A DNA stretch of 64,000 nt. Origin: Chryseobacterium cucumeris. GTDB lineage: Bacteria > Bacteroidota > Bacteroidia > Flavobacteriales > Weeksellaceae. The DNA lies in assembly GCF_001593385.1 (NCBI RefSeq), contig NZ_LUVZ01000012.1, forward strand, positions 496,001-560,000. Reading direction: 5' to 3'. Below the pieces are notes generated by a model. That model saw nothing but the letters and a program-made list of their open reading frames with translations, ran no database searches and had not been told where the DNA came from. Shown here piece after piece: positions 51,706 through 60,308 of this stretch. A program made the translations under genes and the position numbers. Every line of letters begins with the position of its first letter. The first letter of the stretch is position 1.

Positions 51706-52638
51706 TTAAAGTTTTATAGAGTAAAAATCTAATGTGATCCCTCTTGCTCCCATGTTTTCTTTTTGCTGGATCAATCCTTCGTTTAATATTTTTCCTTGGT
51801 TTTCTGTTGAAATTCCGAAACTATAATATTTTTTGTTTTGAAATTCACTTATAAGAAAATAGTTTATAAAATCTAATGCCCCTATTTTTCTTCCTTCTTG
51901 TGATGCTGCCATATATTGTGTGTGAACGACATTTCCAAAATCAAAAATAACAATCCCTGCTAAAAGAAAATTATCTTTTCTTGCTTCAAATAGTCTGATG
52001 TTTTCAGGAAATTTTTTATTTAATAATTTGATTTCTTCTTCAGTATGTACAGGTTTTGTATCAAATTTTTTAAGAACATCTGAAAGTAAAGTCCAATATT
52101 CCTTAAAATTTTTATTTTCACTTATAGTGACTTCATTTCCTTCACATTTTCTCACTAATTGTCTTTTTGTTTCAGAGAAACGAATAGGGGATGAAAGATC
52201 AATTACAGATGATATATCTCTTCGGAAAAGTTTAGCTTGGTTACGAAAAAGAGCATATAAGTCTTCTTCTGAAGGATATTTGTGAAAAATATGAGGAACG
52301 GCTTTATAAATTATTTCATTAAAAGAATATTCTTGATAATATTTTTTTATTTCCTCAAAAATATTCAAAACTTCACTAGCCTTTACATGATAGGAGAGAA
52401 TCAATGATCCAAAGGTAAGACCTCCATGAGAAATAATTTCTTTTCCTGATTCATTGGCTGGAAATACTGCTACAACTTTATTGTTTTTTAAAATAAACAG
52501 AGAATGATCTTTGAAGCGATCAGAATGATAATCCATAAAGTCTCTGTCATAAAAGAAAAGTCCATTTTTACTTTCTTTTATAAACAGATTCCAGTCAGTA
52601 TAATCTTTTTGCGTATATTTTTTTATTTCAAAATTCAT
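51706..52638 (-). CDS. FemAB/GNAT-type acyltransferase-like protein
   Basis: 310-residue protein. The start FEIKKYTQKDYTDWNLFIKE, KNNKVVAVFPANE, ISHGGLTFGSLIL and the C-terminal LAGIVIFDFGNVVHTQYMAA...GALDFINYFLIS pattern fit FemAB-like, double-GNAT-related acyltransferases found in polysaccharide loci. It lies between the aminotransferase and the cupin-GNAT fusion with gaps of three and one bases. A role in N-acylation of the 3-amino sugar, or of a later intermediate, is a reasonable inference. No cofactor residues can be assigned with confidence. Confidence 0.72.
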   Translation of the reverse strand: MNFEIKKYTQKDYTDWNLFIKESKNGLFFYDRDFMDYHSDRFKDHSLFILKNNKVVAVFPANESGKEIISHGGLTFGSLILSYHVKASEVLNIFEEIKKYYQEYSFNEIIYKAVPHIFHKYPSEEDLYALFRNQAKLFRRDISSVIDLSSPIRFSETKRQLVRKCEGNEVTISENKNFKEYWTLLSDVLKKFDTKPVHTEEEIKLLNKKFPENIRLFEARKDNFLLAGIVIFDFGNVVHTQYMAASQEGRKIGALDFINYFLISEFQNKKYYSFGISTENQGKILNEGLIQQKENMGARGITLDFYSIKL

Positions 52639-52639
52639 G

Positions 52640-53506
52640 TTATAGCCTTAAGGACATGGTTATATAGGAGTCTGAATTATCAGATATTGAAAAACCTGCT
52701 TTTTCATAAGCTTTTACAGCTCTGGTATTTCCAGGAATAACATTTAAATATAAACTTTCTAAATTCAACTGGTCTTTGGCAATTTTAAAAATAAGTTTAA
52801 ATAAATCAGCGCTTAAACCCTTTCCCCAATATTCTTTTTCCCCGATGTAAACAAAATACTCTGCGGTTTTATTGGTGAGATCAATTTTTTTTAAGCCAAC
52901 TACACCAATGATTTTATGATTATGCTGGATACCTTTAACCCAATACGTTTTATTGTTTTCTAAACCTGCGAACCATTTTTGCTGATCTTCTTTTGAGAAA
53001 TCAGGTGTATTGGTAAGATATTTTATTTCCGGGTCATTTAACCAATTCCATGACTTTTCTAGAATATTTTTTGTATAATCAACTAATTGGAGTTTATTAA
53101 AATTCAAAAAATCTTCATAATTTCGGATATAATCATTTTCGTTATAAGTATGAGATGCAAGGACCAAACAAATTGCTCCTGAAGAAAAATTAATTTCAGA
53201 AGCCCATATCCCAGGAGGAATATGTAATCCTAAATCAGGACGATTCAAAAATACCTGTCTTTTGAACTTGCCATCATCCAGAGAAACTTCAAAACTGCCA
53301 CTTGCTGCAATCAGAAATTGATGACATTCTTTATGTGAATGAGCACCTCTGCTTTCTCCTCCTGCAATATCATAAAGGTAGAAAATTCTTTTAACATTGA
53401 ATGGAAATGCGGCGTTATTTTCAACTACTGTAAGGTTGCCTTCATCAAAACTGATTTTACCTAAATCAATAACATTACAGTCAAATACAGAAATATTATT
53501 TTTCAT
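52640..53506 (-). CDS. Bifunctional sugar 3,4-ketoisomerase-N-acetyltransferase (FdtA/QdtA-type cupin fused to GNAT)
   Basis: 288 residues from ATG at 53506 (MKNNISVFDC), which overlaps the upstream stop; a longer in-frame start lies inside that gene. Residues 1-135 are an FdtA/QdtA cupin with intact motif SRGAHSHKECHQF (His56 and His58), then HIPPGIWASEINFSSG. Residues ~150-288 are a GNAT domain: WLNDPEIKYLTNTPDF, GVVGLKKIDL, YIGEKEYWGKGLSADLFKL, NTRAVKAYEKAGF. It would convert dTDP-4-keto-6-deoxyglucose to the 3-keto isomer and acetylate the amino group added by the DegT enzyme in between. Described fusions of these two activities use a different acetyltransferase fold, to my knowledge. Confidence 0.85.
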   Translation of the reverse strand: MKNNISVFDCNVIDLGKISFDEGNLTVVENNAAFPFNVKRIFYLYDIAGGESRGAHSHKECHQFLIAASGSFEVSLDDGKFKRQVFLNRPDLGLHIPPGIWASEINFSSGAICLVLASHTYNENDYIRNYEDFLNFNKLQLVDYTKNILEKSWNWLNDPEIKYLTNTPDFSKEDQQKWFAGLENNKTYWVKGIQHNHKIIGVVGLKKIDLTNKTAEYFVYIGEKEYWGKGLSADLFKLIFKIAKDQLNLESLYLNVIPGNTRAVKAYEKAGFSISDNSDSYITMSLRL

Positions 53507-53897
53507 CAGCCAGTATTTTAAATTCTTCAAAATCTCTTATATAATCATTTTCATTGTACTGTCTATCAGAGACAATGAGTGCTAATGAATTGGTAGAAAA
53601 ATTTTCTAATCTTCGCCAAAACATTCTGGGAATATATAATCCGTAATAGGACCTGTTTAAAGAAAACCTTTGTTCTTCTTTTCCATCATGGATTACAATA
53701 TCAAAACTTCCTGAAAGGGCAATAATAAATTCTTGCTGTTCTTTGAAAGCATGGCTTCCTCTTACTTCTCCTCCAGGGACATCATATATCCAATATGTTC
53801 TTTGTATCTCAAAAGGAAGTTGATTAGGATATTCAAAAAAGGATAAGTTCCCTCTTTTATCATATATTTTGGGGAGTTCTATTATTTGTGGGATCAT
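53496..53897 (-). CDS. FdtA/QdtA-family cupin, atypical active site
   Basis: 133-residue single-domain cupin, in the WxcM/FdtA family. The pattern IYDVPGGEVRGSHAFKEQQE aligns with the HAHK motif of sugar ketoisomerases, and residue numbers match the Aneurinibacillus FdtA exactly: His49 is kept, but the residue equal to His51 is Phe51, and the downstream Gln differs too. GLYIPRMFWRRLENFSTNSL closes the barrel. It overlaps the wzt stop by four bases (ATGA) and the fusion start by 11. It may be inactive and help the fusion partner, or have changed its reaction; isomerase activity is not assured. Confidence 0.82.
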   Translation of the reverse strand: MIPQIIELPKIYDKRGNLSFFEYPNQLPFEIQRTYWIYDVPGGEVRGSHAFKEQQEFIIALSGSFDIVIHDGKEEQRFSLNRSYYGLYIPRMFWRRLENFSTNSLALIVSDRQYNENDYIRDFEEFKILADEK

Positions 53898-55153
53898 GGT
53901 GTTTGTACTTTGTATTCAAAAAATGGTCTGGTAACTCCTGGGTAAATGTGCATCATTGTTCCCACTTTTACATTTTCTACTTCAAATCCAATAAATTCAT
54001 CAATTCCGTATAAAAGTATTTTTTGATCCTTCCCGAAGTAAAGTTTAAAATAGTAGTTTCCAGCATTCAAAAGCCCTGCAGGAATATCAAATTCTACAGT
54101 ATATTCGCCTATTTTTGAATTGTTATTTTCGGAAACACATTTTCCAACATGGAAAATCACCAATTCTTCATAATTTTTTAGTTCAAAAGTTGTGTCAAGA
54201 GTGATATCCGGACAGAAATTATGAAAAACAAGTTTTACATGAGCTCCAGAATCAATATCTAATAAATCTCCATTAATAGGAGTTACTGAAAATTCTTTTA
54301 TTCTGATATTTTCGTTACCTATAGCTTCGTTCAGATTACCATTATATTGGTAAGAGCTTTCTCTTGCGCTGCTTTTTTGATATTCTATGATCGTATTGAG
54401 AATGTCGCCTTGATAGCCAATTTGTCCTTGATTCAAAAGAATTCCTTTTGTGCAAAGCTCTTTAATAGCTGTCATATTATGGCTGACAAAAAGTATGGTT
54501 CGGCCTTCTCCTCTCGTTACATCATTCATTTTACCAAGACACTTTTTCTGAAATTCTGCATCTCCTACTGCGAGTACTTCATCTACAATAAGAATTTCAG
54601 ATTCTAAATGGGCGGCTACAGCAAAAGCAAGGCGAACGTACATCCCCGAAGAATATCTCTTCACAGGAGTGTCTATATATCTTTCAACACCTGAGAAATC
54701 TACAATTTCATCAAATTTTCTTTTGATTTCCTTGCGGGTCATACCTAAAATGGCTCCATTAAGAAAGACATTCTCTCTTCCTGTCATTTCAGGGTGGAAT
54801 CCTGTTCCTACCTCAAGCAGAGATGCTATTCTTCCGTTTGTAAATATTCTTCCTGTTGTAGGTTTTGTAACTTTACTTAAAACCTTAAGCAGAGTTGATT
54901 TTCCAGCACCGTTTCTGCCGATAATTCCAACAGCGTCTCCTTGTTCGATTTCAAAATTAATATCGCGAAGAGACCACACATAGTCGGATAATCCTTTTGT
55001 TGTTCTATCATTGGCTTCACCAATTTTCAGATAAGGATCTTCTTTTCCTCTCACTTTATGCCAAAACCTGTTAAGGTCATGAGATAGAGTCCCTGTCCCG
55101 ACTTGTCCTAGACGATATTGTTTGGATATATTTTCTGCTTTTAAAGACAGCAT
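53894..55153 (-). CDS. wzt: Polysaccharide ABC transporter, ATP-binding subunit (Wzt-like)
   Basis: 419-residue ATPase that exports finished glycan with Wzm. Walker A GRNGAGKST (residues 79-87), signature RYSSGMYVRLAFAVA, Walker B EILIVDEVLAVGDAEF, H-loop FVSHNM. Residues ~260-419 form an extra C-terminal beta domain (LVFHNFCPDITLDTTFELKN, YTVEFDIPAGLLNAGNYYF), as in Wzt proteins that recognise the non-reducing end of their polysaccharide. This implies that export is coupled to a terminal modification. 44 bases from wzm; overlaps the next gene by four. Confidence 0.92.
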   Translation of the reverse strand: MLSLKAENISKQYRLGQVGTGTLSHDLNRFWHKVRGKEDPYLKIGEANDRTTKGLSDYVWSLRDINFEIEQGDAVGIIGRNGAGKSTLLKVLSKVTKPTTGRIFTNGRIASLLEVGTGFHPEMTGRENVFLNGAILGMTRKEIKRKFDEIVDFSGVERYIDTPVKRYSSGMYVRLAFAVAAHLESEILIVDEVLAVGDAEFQKKCLGKMNDVTRGEGRTILFVSHNMTAIKELCTKGILLNQGQIGYQGDILNTIIEYQKSSARESSYQYNGNLNEAIGNENIRIKEFSVTPINGDLLDIDSGAHVKLVFHNFCPDITLDTTFELKNYEELVIFHVGKCVSENNNSKIGEYTVEFDIPAGLLNAGNYYFKLYFGKDQKILLYGIDEFIGFEVENVKVGTMMHIYPGVTRPFFEYKVQTP

Positions 55154-55197
55154 ATTCTTAAATGATTTAAATTAATAAAAAAGTTTACCAACAAAGG

Positions 55198-56046
55198 TTA
55201 TACGGTATCCATAAAGGTTTTTTCAACCTTGTTGAAAACAACAATTCCTATCACTAAAAGGATAAGAATAATAATAGTACTCATTCCCAGCATGGCGGGA
55301 GAAAAGTCTCCAACACCTATCCAAGCATATTTAAAACATTCAAAAATACCGGTTAAAGGATTATAATAAGCCAGTTTTTTAAAAAATCCCGGTAATGAGG
55401 AAACAGGATAAATAACCGGAGTTGCATACATATATAAACTTACACCAAAGCCCAATAGCATTGCAAGATCTTTATACTTTGTAGTCAGTGAAGAAAAGAT
55501 CATCCCAACTCCCAAGGCAAAAAGTGCCATTAAGAATATTAGGAAAGGAGTTGCAAGAATCCAGATATTAGGATGAACTTCTCCTTTACTGTAATAATAT
55601 GCCCAGGCAAGAATGAATAAAATAAGCTGTACTCCAAACCGCATGAGATTAGAGATAACAATGGATAACGGAGTAACCAGTCTTGGAAAATAGACTTTTC
55701 CGAAGATGCCGGCATTCCCGGTAAAAGTAGAGGAGGTAGCCAGTAATGAGGAAGAAAAGTAATTCCAAAGAGTAACACCAGCCAGATAAAAAAGGAGCGG
55801 TGGAGCTCCATCTGTAGGTAATTTGGCAATTCTTCCAAAAATAACCAGATAGACAATGGTCGTTAAAATGGGATTGATAAAAAACCAGATAGGGCCTAAA
55901 ATAGTCTGCTTAAAGCTGGATACAAAATCTCTTTTTACAAACATATAAACAAGATCTTTGTATCTCCAGACTTCCTTTAGCTTCAAGTCAAATAACGAAT
56001 GATCGGCATCAATCGTTTCTGTCCACTTTTGTTGTGGTTCATTCAT
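55198..56046 (-). CDS. wzm: Polysaccharide ABC transporter, permease subunit (Wzm-like)
   Basis: 282-residue membrane protein from ATG at 56046 (MNEPQQKWTETIDADHSLFD); an in-frame TTG upstream is inside the promoter. About six hydrophobic segments: LGPIWFFINPILTTIVYLVI, FYLAGVTLWNYFSSSLLAT, LIFSSLT-type region, LAMLLGFGVSLYMYATPVIY, and TIIILILLVIGIVVFNKVEK. The start of the ABC2 domain, VFVKRDFVSSFKQTILG in family form (MFVKRDFVSSFKQTILGPIW), is typical of Wzm/KpsM. It exports lipid-linked polysaccharide across the inner membrane with Wzt. First gene of the operon. Confidence 0.92.
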   Translation of the reverse strand: MNEPQQKWTETIDADHSLFDLKLKEVWRYKDLVYMFVKRDFVSSFKQTILGPIWFFINPILTTIVYLVIFGRIAKLPTDGAPPLLFYLAGVTLWNYFSSSLLATSSTFTGNAGIFGKVYFPRLVTPLSIVISNLMRFGVQLILFILAWAYYYSKGEVHPNIWILATPFLIFLMALFALGVGMIFSSLTTKYKDLAMLLGFGVSLYMYATPVIYPVSSLPGFFKKLAYYNPLTGIFECFKYAWIGVGDFSPAMLGMSTIIILILLVIGIVVFNKVEKTFMDTV

Positions 56047-56061
56047 CTGTGTAAGTTTTTG

Positions 56062-56069
56062 CAAATTTA
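56062..56069 (-). promoter_or_regulatory. -7 box of the wzm operon
   Basis: TAAATTTG on the minus strand, 15 bases before the wzm ATG at 56046. It overlaps an in-frame TTG at 56064, which makes that an unlikely start. Confidence 0.6.
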
Positions 56070-56171
56070 TAATAATTAATTATTACCGTGTATATTAGTT
56101 TATAAATTTTCATAGTCAATAAAACTAAAAATCAACAACTAATATATTGATATTTGTTGGTATGAACAAAA

Positions 56172-56195
56172 ACTACTGGCCGTAAAGCCAATAGT
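56172..56195 (-). terminator. Intrinsic terminator after rfbA
   Basis: Hairpin ACTA-c-TGGC / GCCA-a-TAGT with a 6-base loop, followed on the minus strand by TTTTTGTTC. It lies 26 bases past the rfbA stop and separates the nucleotide-sugar genes from the export operon. Confidence 0.75.
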
Positions 56196-56220
56196 CTATG
56201 AATTTTATAAATTATATTTG

Positions 56221-57084
56221 TTATTTTCCGATAAGTTGTTTCAGGTATTCGCCGTATCCGCTTTTGCCATATTTGGTAGCCGTTTCAAGCAGTTTTTCTT
56301 CACCAATGAATTTATTTCTGAAGGCAATTTCTTCTATACAGCCAATTTTAAACCCTTGTCTTTTTTCGATGACACTTACAAATTCTGAAGCGTCGTGAAG
56401 AGAATCAAAAGTTCCTGTATCCAGCCATGCCGTTCCTCTGTTCAGAACAGCTACCTCAAGCTTTCCATTGCTTAAATAAACATTGTTGATATCTGTGATT
56501 TCCAGCTCACCTCTTGCTGAAGGTTTAATATTTTTAGCGATTTCCACTACATTGTTATCGTAAAAATAAAGACCTGGAACGGCATAGTTTGACTTAGGGT
56601 TTAAAGGCTTTTCTTCAATAGAAACCGCTTTCAGGTTTTTGTCGAATTCCACTACACCATATCTTTCCGGATCTGCTACGTGGTAGGCAAAAACAACTCC
56701 TCCTTCAGGATTGGTTTTATTTTTCAGTAAGGTTCCCATTTCAGAACCATAGAAGATATTATCTCCCAATACCAGCGCTGCAGGGTCGTTACCAATAAAT
56801 TGCTCGCCCAGAATAAAAGCTTGTGCTAAACCGTCCGGGCTTGGCTGTACAACATATTCTATATTACAGCCGATTTGCGAACCGTCGCCTAAAAGTTTGA
56901 TGAAACCTGCCTGGTCGTGTGGAGTTGTGATGATCAGAATATCTTTGATTCCTGCTAAAAGAAGTGTGGAAAGCGGATAGTAGATCATGGGTTTGTCGTA
57001 AACAGGCATCAGCTGCTTGCTTACGGCAATAGTTAGAGGGTAAAGTCTTGTTCCGGAGCCTCCGGCTAATATTATTCCTTTCAT
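56221..57084 (-). CDS. rfbA: Glucose-1-phosphate thymidylyltransferase
   Basis: 287-residue RmlA/RfbA that makes dTDP-glucose from glucose-1-phosphate and d[54 protein letters not shown], and [20 protein letters not shown] are family motifs; [19 protein letters not shown] is the usual C-terminal segment. Cytoplasmic, probably a tetramer. Feeds RfbB. 128 bases separate it from rfbB, where no promoter is obvious. Confidence 0.96.
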   Translation of the reverse strand: MKGIILAGGSGTRLYPLTIAVSKQLMPVYDKPMIYYPLSTLLLAGIKDILIITTPHDQAGFIKLLGDGSQIGCNIEYVVQPSPDGLAQAFILGEQFIGNDPAALVLGDNIFYGSEMGTLLKNKTNPEGGVVFAYHVADPERYGVVEFDKNLKAVSIEEKPLNPKSNYAVPGLYFYDNNVVEIAKNIKPSARGELEITDINNVYLSNGKLEVAVLNRGTAWLDTGTFDSLHDASEFVSVIEKRQGFKIGCIEEIAFRNKFIGEEKLLETATKYGKSGYGEYLKQLIGK

Positions 57085-57212
57085 GTTTTTGGTGCGTATT
57101 ACGCTATTTCTTTTGTGTTATAAATCGATTTATTTTGCTATTGCTGGTGTGTTATAAAAGACTGAAATGAATGATGTCAGATTCTATACCTGTTCCTTTA
57201 ATAGCTGGAGAT

Positions 57213-58292
57213 TTAGCTGTATTGCTTGCTGTAGTAATCCTGATAATTTCCTGAAGTCACATTTTCAAGCCATTCTTTATTTTCAAGATACCAGTCGATG
57301 GTTTTTGCTAATCCTTCTTCAAAGGTAACTGAAGGTTTCCAGCCTAAATCTTTATTCAGTTTTGTTGCATCAATAGCGTAACGTTTGTCGTGACCCGGTC
57401 TGTCTTTTACAAAAGTGATCAGTTTTTCTGAATAGCCTTCCGGTCTTTCCAACTTGGCATCCATTTGTTTGATCAGTTCTTTGACAAGATCAATATTCTG
57501 CCACTCGTTGAATCCTCCGATATTGTAAGTCTCACCGGTTTTTGCTTCTTTAAATATCTGATGAATCGCCTTGGCATGGTCAATGACAAACAACCAGTCT
57601 CTGGTATATTTTCCATCACCGTAAATAGGAAGCGGTTTCTCGTTGATGATATTCGAAATACAAAGAGGAATAAGCTTTTCAGGGAAATGATTCGGGCCGT
57701 AGTTGTTGGAACAGTTCGAAACGATGAAAGGCATTCCATAAGTATTTCCGTAAGCTCTTACCAAATGGTCAGAAGCTGCTTTGGATGCGGAATACGGAGA
57801 TTGAGGGTCGTAGGATGTCGTTTCTAAAAAGAATCCTGTTTCGCCTAAACTTCCATATACTTCGTCGGTAGAAATATGATAGAAAAGATTATTTCTTTTT
57901 TCATCCGAGAATCTGCCGTGGGTATGATCAGGATTTAACGTCCAGAACTCTTTACAAAGATTCAGAAGATTAGCGGTCCCGTTTACATTCGTGTTGATAA
58001 ATGCCATTGGATCTGTAATACTTCTGTCTACATGACTTTCTGCTGCTAAATGTACAACCGCATCCGGATTGTATTTTTTGAAAACTTTTCTAAGTTCTTC
58101 CGGTTTTGTAATATCTGCTTTTTCGAAAACATAATTAGGTTCATTTTCAATGTCCTTTAAGTTTTCCAGATTTCCGGCGTAGGTAAGAGCATCAAGGTTG
58201 ATGATTGTAGTATCCGGATTGTTTTTTACAAATTCTCTTACAACATGGGAACCGATAAACCCGGCACCTCCTGTAATGATAATGTTTTTCAT
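57213..58292 (-). CDS. rfbB: dTDP-glucose 4,6-dehydratase
   Basis: 359-residue extended SDR that turns dTDP-glucose into dTDP-4-keto-6-deoxyglucose. NAD motif ITGGAGFIGSHVV, the ISTDEVYGSLGE segment with the catalytic Asp-Glu pair, YSASKAASDHLVRAYGNTYG with YxxxK, SNCSNNYGPNHFPEKLIPL and PIYGDGKYTRDWLFVIDHAK are all characteristic. Because no RmlC/RmlD is in the window, the product probably feeds the 3-amino sugar branch rather than rhamnose here. The gene starts four bases after ugd ends, so they form one operon. Confidence 0.96.
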   Translation of the reverse strand: MKNIIITGGAGFIGSHVVREFVKNNPDTTIINLDALTYAGNLENLKDIENEPNYVFEKADITKPEELRKVFKKYNPDAVVHLAAESHVDRSITDPMAFINTNVNGTANLLNLCKEFWTLNPDHTHGRFSDEKRNNLFYHISTDEVYGSLGETGFFLETTSYDPQSPYSASKAASDHLVRAYGNTYGMPFIVSNCSNNYGPNHFPEKLIPLCISNIINEKPLPIYGDGKYTRDWLFVIDHAKAIHQIFKEAKTGETYNIGGFNEWQNIDLVKELIKQMDAKLERPEGYSEKLITFVKDRPGHDKRYAIDATKLNKDLGWKPSVTFEEGLAKTIDWYLENKEWLENVTSGNYQDYYSKQYS

Positions 58293-58296
58293 TGAT

Positions 58297-59610
58297 TTAT
58301 TTTGAGATGGTCTTTCTTCCTATACTTTTATAATAAAATCCGTTTTGCTCAGGGACTTCCAATGGATACATATTTCTGCCGTCAAAAATGACTTTGTTTT
58401 TCATTTTTTTAGCCATCAGTTCAAAATTAGGGTTTTTGAATTCAGGCCATTCTGTAGCAATAAATAGTGCGTCCACATCTTCCAGTGCATCATACATTCC
58501 TTTGGCGTATTGTATTTTGTTGCCAAGAAGTTTTTGAACATTGCTTTCTGCAACAGCATCATATGCTACAATTTCCGCGCCTTTCTCCAATAAAAGGGCA
58601 ATATTGTCTAAAGATGAAGCTTCTCTGATGTCATCTGTATTTGCTTTAAAGGCAAGTCCCCACATGGCGATTTTCTTCCCTTCAATATTTCCTCCGAAGT
58701 ATTTTTCAATTTCAGATACTAAAATAACTTTCTGGGTGGTATTTACATTTTCGGTAGCTTCCAGGATCTGGAAATTAAAATCTTCCTGTTTCCCGGATTT
58801 TATAAGTGCTTTTACGTCTTTAGGGAAGCAGCTTCCTCCATATCCGATTCCAGGGAATAAAAATCTGTGCCCGATTCTGTCATCACTACCCATTCCCAGT
58901 CTTACCTTATCCACATCTGCACCTACCTTTTCACAATAGTTGGCAATTTCATTCATGAAGGTAATTTTTACTGCTAAAAATGAATTCGCTGCATATTTGG
59001 TAAGTTCCGAAGACTTCTCATCCATAAAAATGATGGGAATTCCGGTATTGGTAAAAGGCTGATATATTTTAGACATAATATCTTTAGCTTTTTCTGAGCT
59101 TGCCCCTACAACGACTCTTGAGGGATTCATAGAGTCTTCAACAGCAAATCCTTCTCTCAGAAATTCGGGATTTGAAACTACATCAAAAGGAATGTCTGTT
59201 TTAGACGAAATTGTTTCTCTTACTCTGTCTGCAGTTCCTACGGGAACAGTACTTTTATTGACAATGACTTTGTATTCAGTCATCATCTCGCCAATATTAT
59301 CGGCTACCTGAAGTACATAAGACAAATCTGCAGAACCGTCTTCTCCCGGAGGAGTAGGCAATGCCAGATATATAACTTCGCTTTTGTCTAAAGCTTCTTT
59401 AAGATTGGTAGTGAAAAATAATCTTTCGGACTGGATGTTTCTTAAAAACATTTCTTCAAGGTTCGGCTCATAGATGGGAACAATGCCGTTTTTCATACCT
59501 TCTACTTTTTTTTCATCAATATCAACACAGTATACTGAATTGCCAAGTTCTGCCAGAGTAGTTCCTGTAACCAAACCTACATAACCTGTTCCTACAATCG
59601 TTATATTCAA
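58297..59610 (-). CDS. ugd: UDP-glucose/UDP-sugar 6-dehydrogenase
   Basis: 437 residues from a TTG start; no ATG lies nearby and the protein opens directly with the cofactor strand NITIVGTGYVGLVTGTTLAE. Catalytic Cys261 in GIGYGGSCFPKDVKALIK; NPEFLREGFAVEDSMNPSRV and GLAFKANTDDIREASSL are typical of the UDP-glucose rather than UDP-ManNAc branch. It makes UDP-glucuronate with two NAD reductions, for a uronic acid or a derived sugar of the glycan. First gene of ugd-rfbB-rfbA, promoter box at 59636-59643. Confidence 0.93.
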   Translation of the reverse strand: MNITIVGTGYVGLVTGTTLAELGNSVYCVDIDEKKVEGMKNGIVPIYEPNLEEMFLRNIQSERLFFTTNLKEALDKSEVIYLALPTPPGEDGSADLSYVLQVADNIGEMMTEYKVIVNKSTVPVGTADRVRETISSKTDIPFDVVSNPEFLREGFAVEDSMNPSRVVVGASSEKAKDIMSKIYQPFTNTGIPIIFMDEKSSELTKYAANSFLAVKITFMNEIANYCEKVGADVDKVRLGMGSDDRIGHRFLFPGIGYGGSCFPKDVKALIKSGKQEDFNFQILEATENVNTTQKVILVSEIEKYFGGNIEGKKIAMWGLAFKANTDDIREASSLDNIALLLEKGAEIVAYDAVAESNVQKLLGNKIQYAKGMYDALEDVDALFIATEWPEFKNPNFELMAKKMKNKVIFDGRNMYPLEVPEQNGFYYKSIGRKTISK

Positions 59611-59635
59611 AATATCTGTTTTAAAATTCTAAAGA

Positions 59636-59643
59636 CAAAAGTA
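59636..59643 (-). promoter_or_regulatory. -7 box of the ugd-rfbB-rfbA operon
   Basis: TACTTTTG on the minus strand, 25 bases before the TTG start of ugd. Confidence 0.55.
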
Positions 59644-59741
59644 ATAAAAATCCTGTGACATACTCTTTTAATTTATTGTAAATGAATCTTACGCTATTTG
59701 CTTGATACTTAAGATAATTTTGCATTTTTAGAAAAAAAGCT

Positions 59742-59749
59742 TATATTTG
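59742..59749 (+). promoter_or_regulatory. -7 box of the rimP-nusA-infB operon with -33 element
   Basis: TATATTTG, perfect -7 match. A TTTTG at 59718-59722 stands 19 bases upstream, at the consensus spacing of the Bacteroidota -33 element. This is the best-formed promoter in the window. The leader to rimP is about 70 bases and includes GGAAGGCTTCGGAAGAAAGCCTT, a GAAGGCTTC / AAGCCTT hairpin-capable stretch. Confidence 0.75.
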
Positions 59750-59824
59750 CAATGGATTTACGGAAAAAATGGGAAGGCTTCGGAAGAAAGCCTTTTTTCG
59801 TACTGTAAATCAAGATAAAAATAT

Positions 59825-60292
59825 ATGGAGTTTAGAAAAAGAATTGAAGAATTATTAAATGAATTCCTTGAGACCAGAAAAGATCTGTTTCTTATTGATC
59901 TTAAAATTTCTGCAGGGGATGATATTACAGTGATTTTGGATGGTGATAACGGAGTTTCTTTGCAGGACTGCCTTGATGCAAGCCGTGCGATTGAATTTAA
60001 TATGGATCGTGAAGAGCATGACTTCAGCCTTCAGGTGATGTCTGCGGGATTGAGCGAGCCATTATCCACACCAAGACAGTTCAGTAAAAACATTGGAAGA
60101 GAGATTGAGGTGATGCTGGAGGATTCTTCTAAAATTGAAGGAGAATTGTCAAAAGTAGACGATGAGAAGATCACACTTGTTCTACGTTACCGAAAGCCGA
60201 AAGATATCGGAAAAGGAAAAGTAGATGTGGAGGAGGAGAAAGAAATTTCTTATCCTGAGATCAAAAAAGCATTAGTAGTAATTAAATTTTAA
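59825..60292 (+). CDS. rimP: Ribosome maturation factor RimP
   Basis: 155-residue RimP, needed for 30S subunit maturation. The N-terminal domain has LIDLKISAGDDITVILDGDN and the signature SLQDCLDASRAIEFNMDREE; the C-terminal SH3-like domain starts after VMSAGLSEPLSTPRQF and contains GREIEVMLEDSSKIEGEL. Length and order are normal. It is the first gene of the conserved rimP-nusA-infB operon, 16 bases ahead of nusA. Confidence 0.94.
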   Translation: MEFRKRIEELLNEFLETRKDLFLIDLKISAGDDITVILDGDNGVSLQDCLDASRAIEFNMDREEHDFSLQVMSAGLSEPLSTPRQFSKNIGREIEVMLEDSSKIEGELSKVDDEKITLVLRYRKPKDIGKGKVDVEEEKEISYPEIKKALVVIKF

Positions 60293-60308
60293 AAAGAAAA
60301 AAGAATAG

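Noticed and set aside
52640..53897. The two cupin genes as a frameshifted single gene
   Set aside because: Each has a complete cupin domain, own start and stop and an 11-base overlap like other genes in the operon; they are separate.
56221..58292. Rhamnose pathway
   Set aside because: Only rfbA and rfbB are present; no RmlC or RmlD is seen, so dTDP-rhamnose synthesis is not supported from this window.
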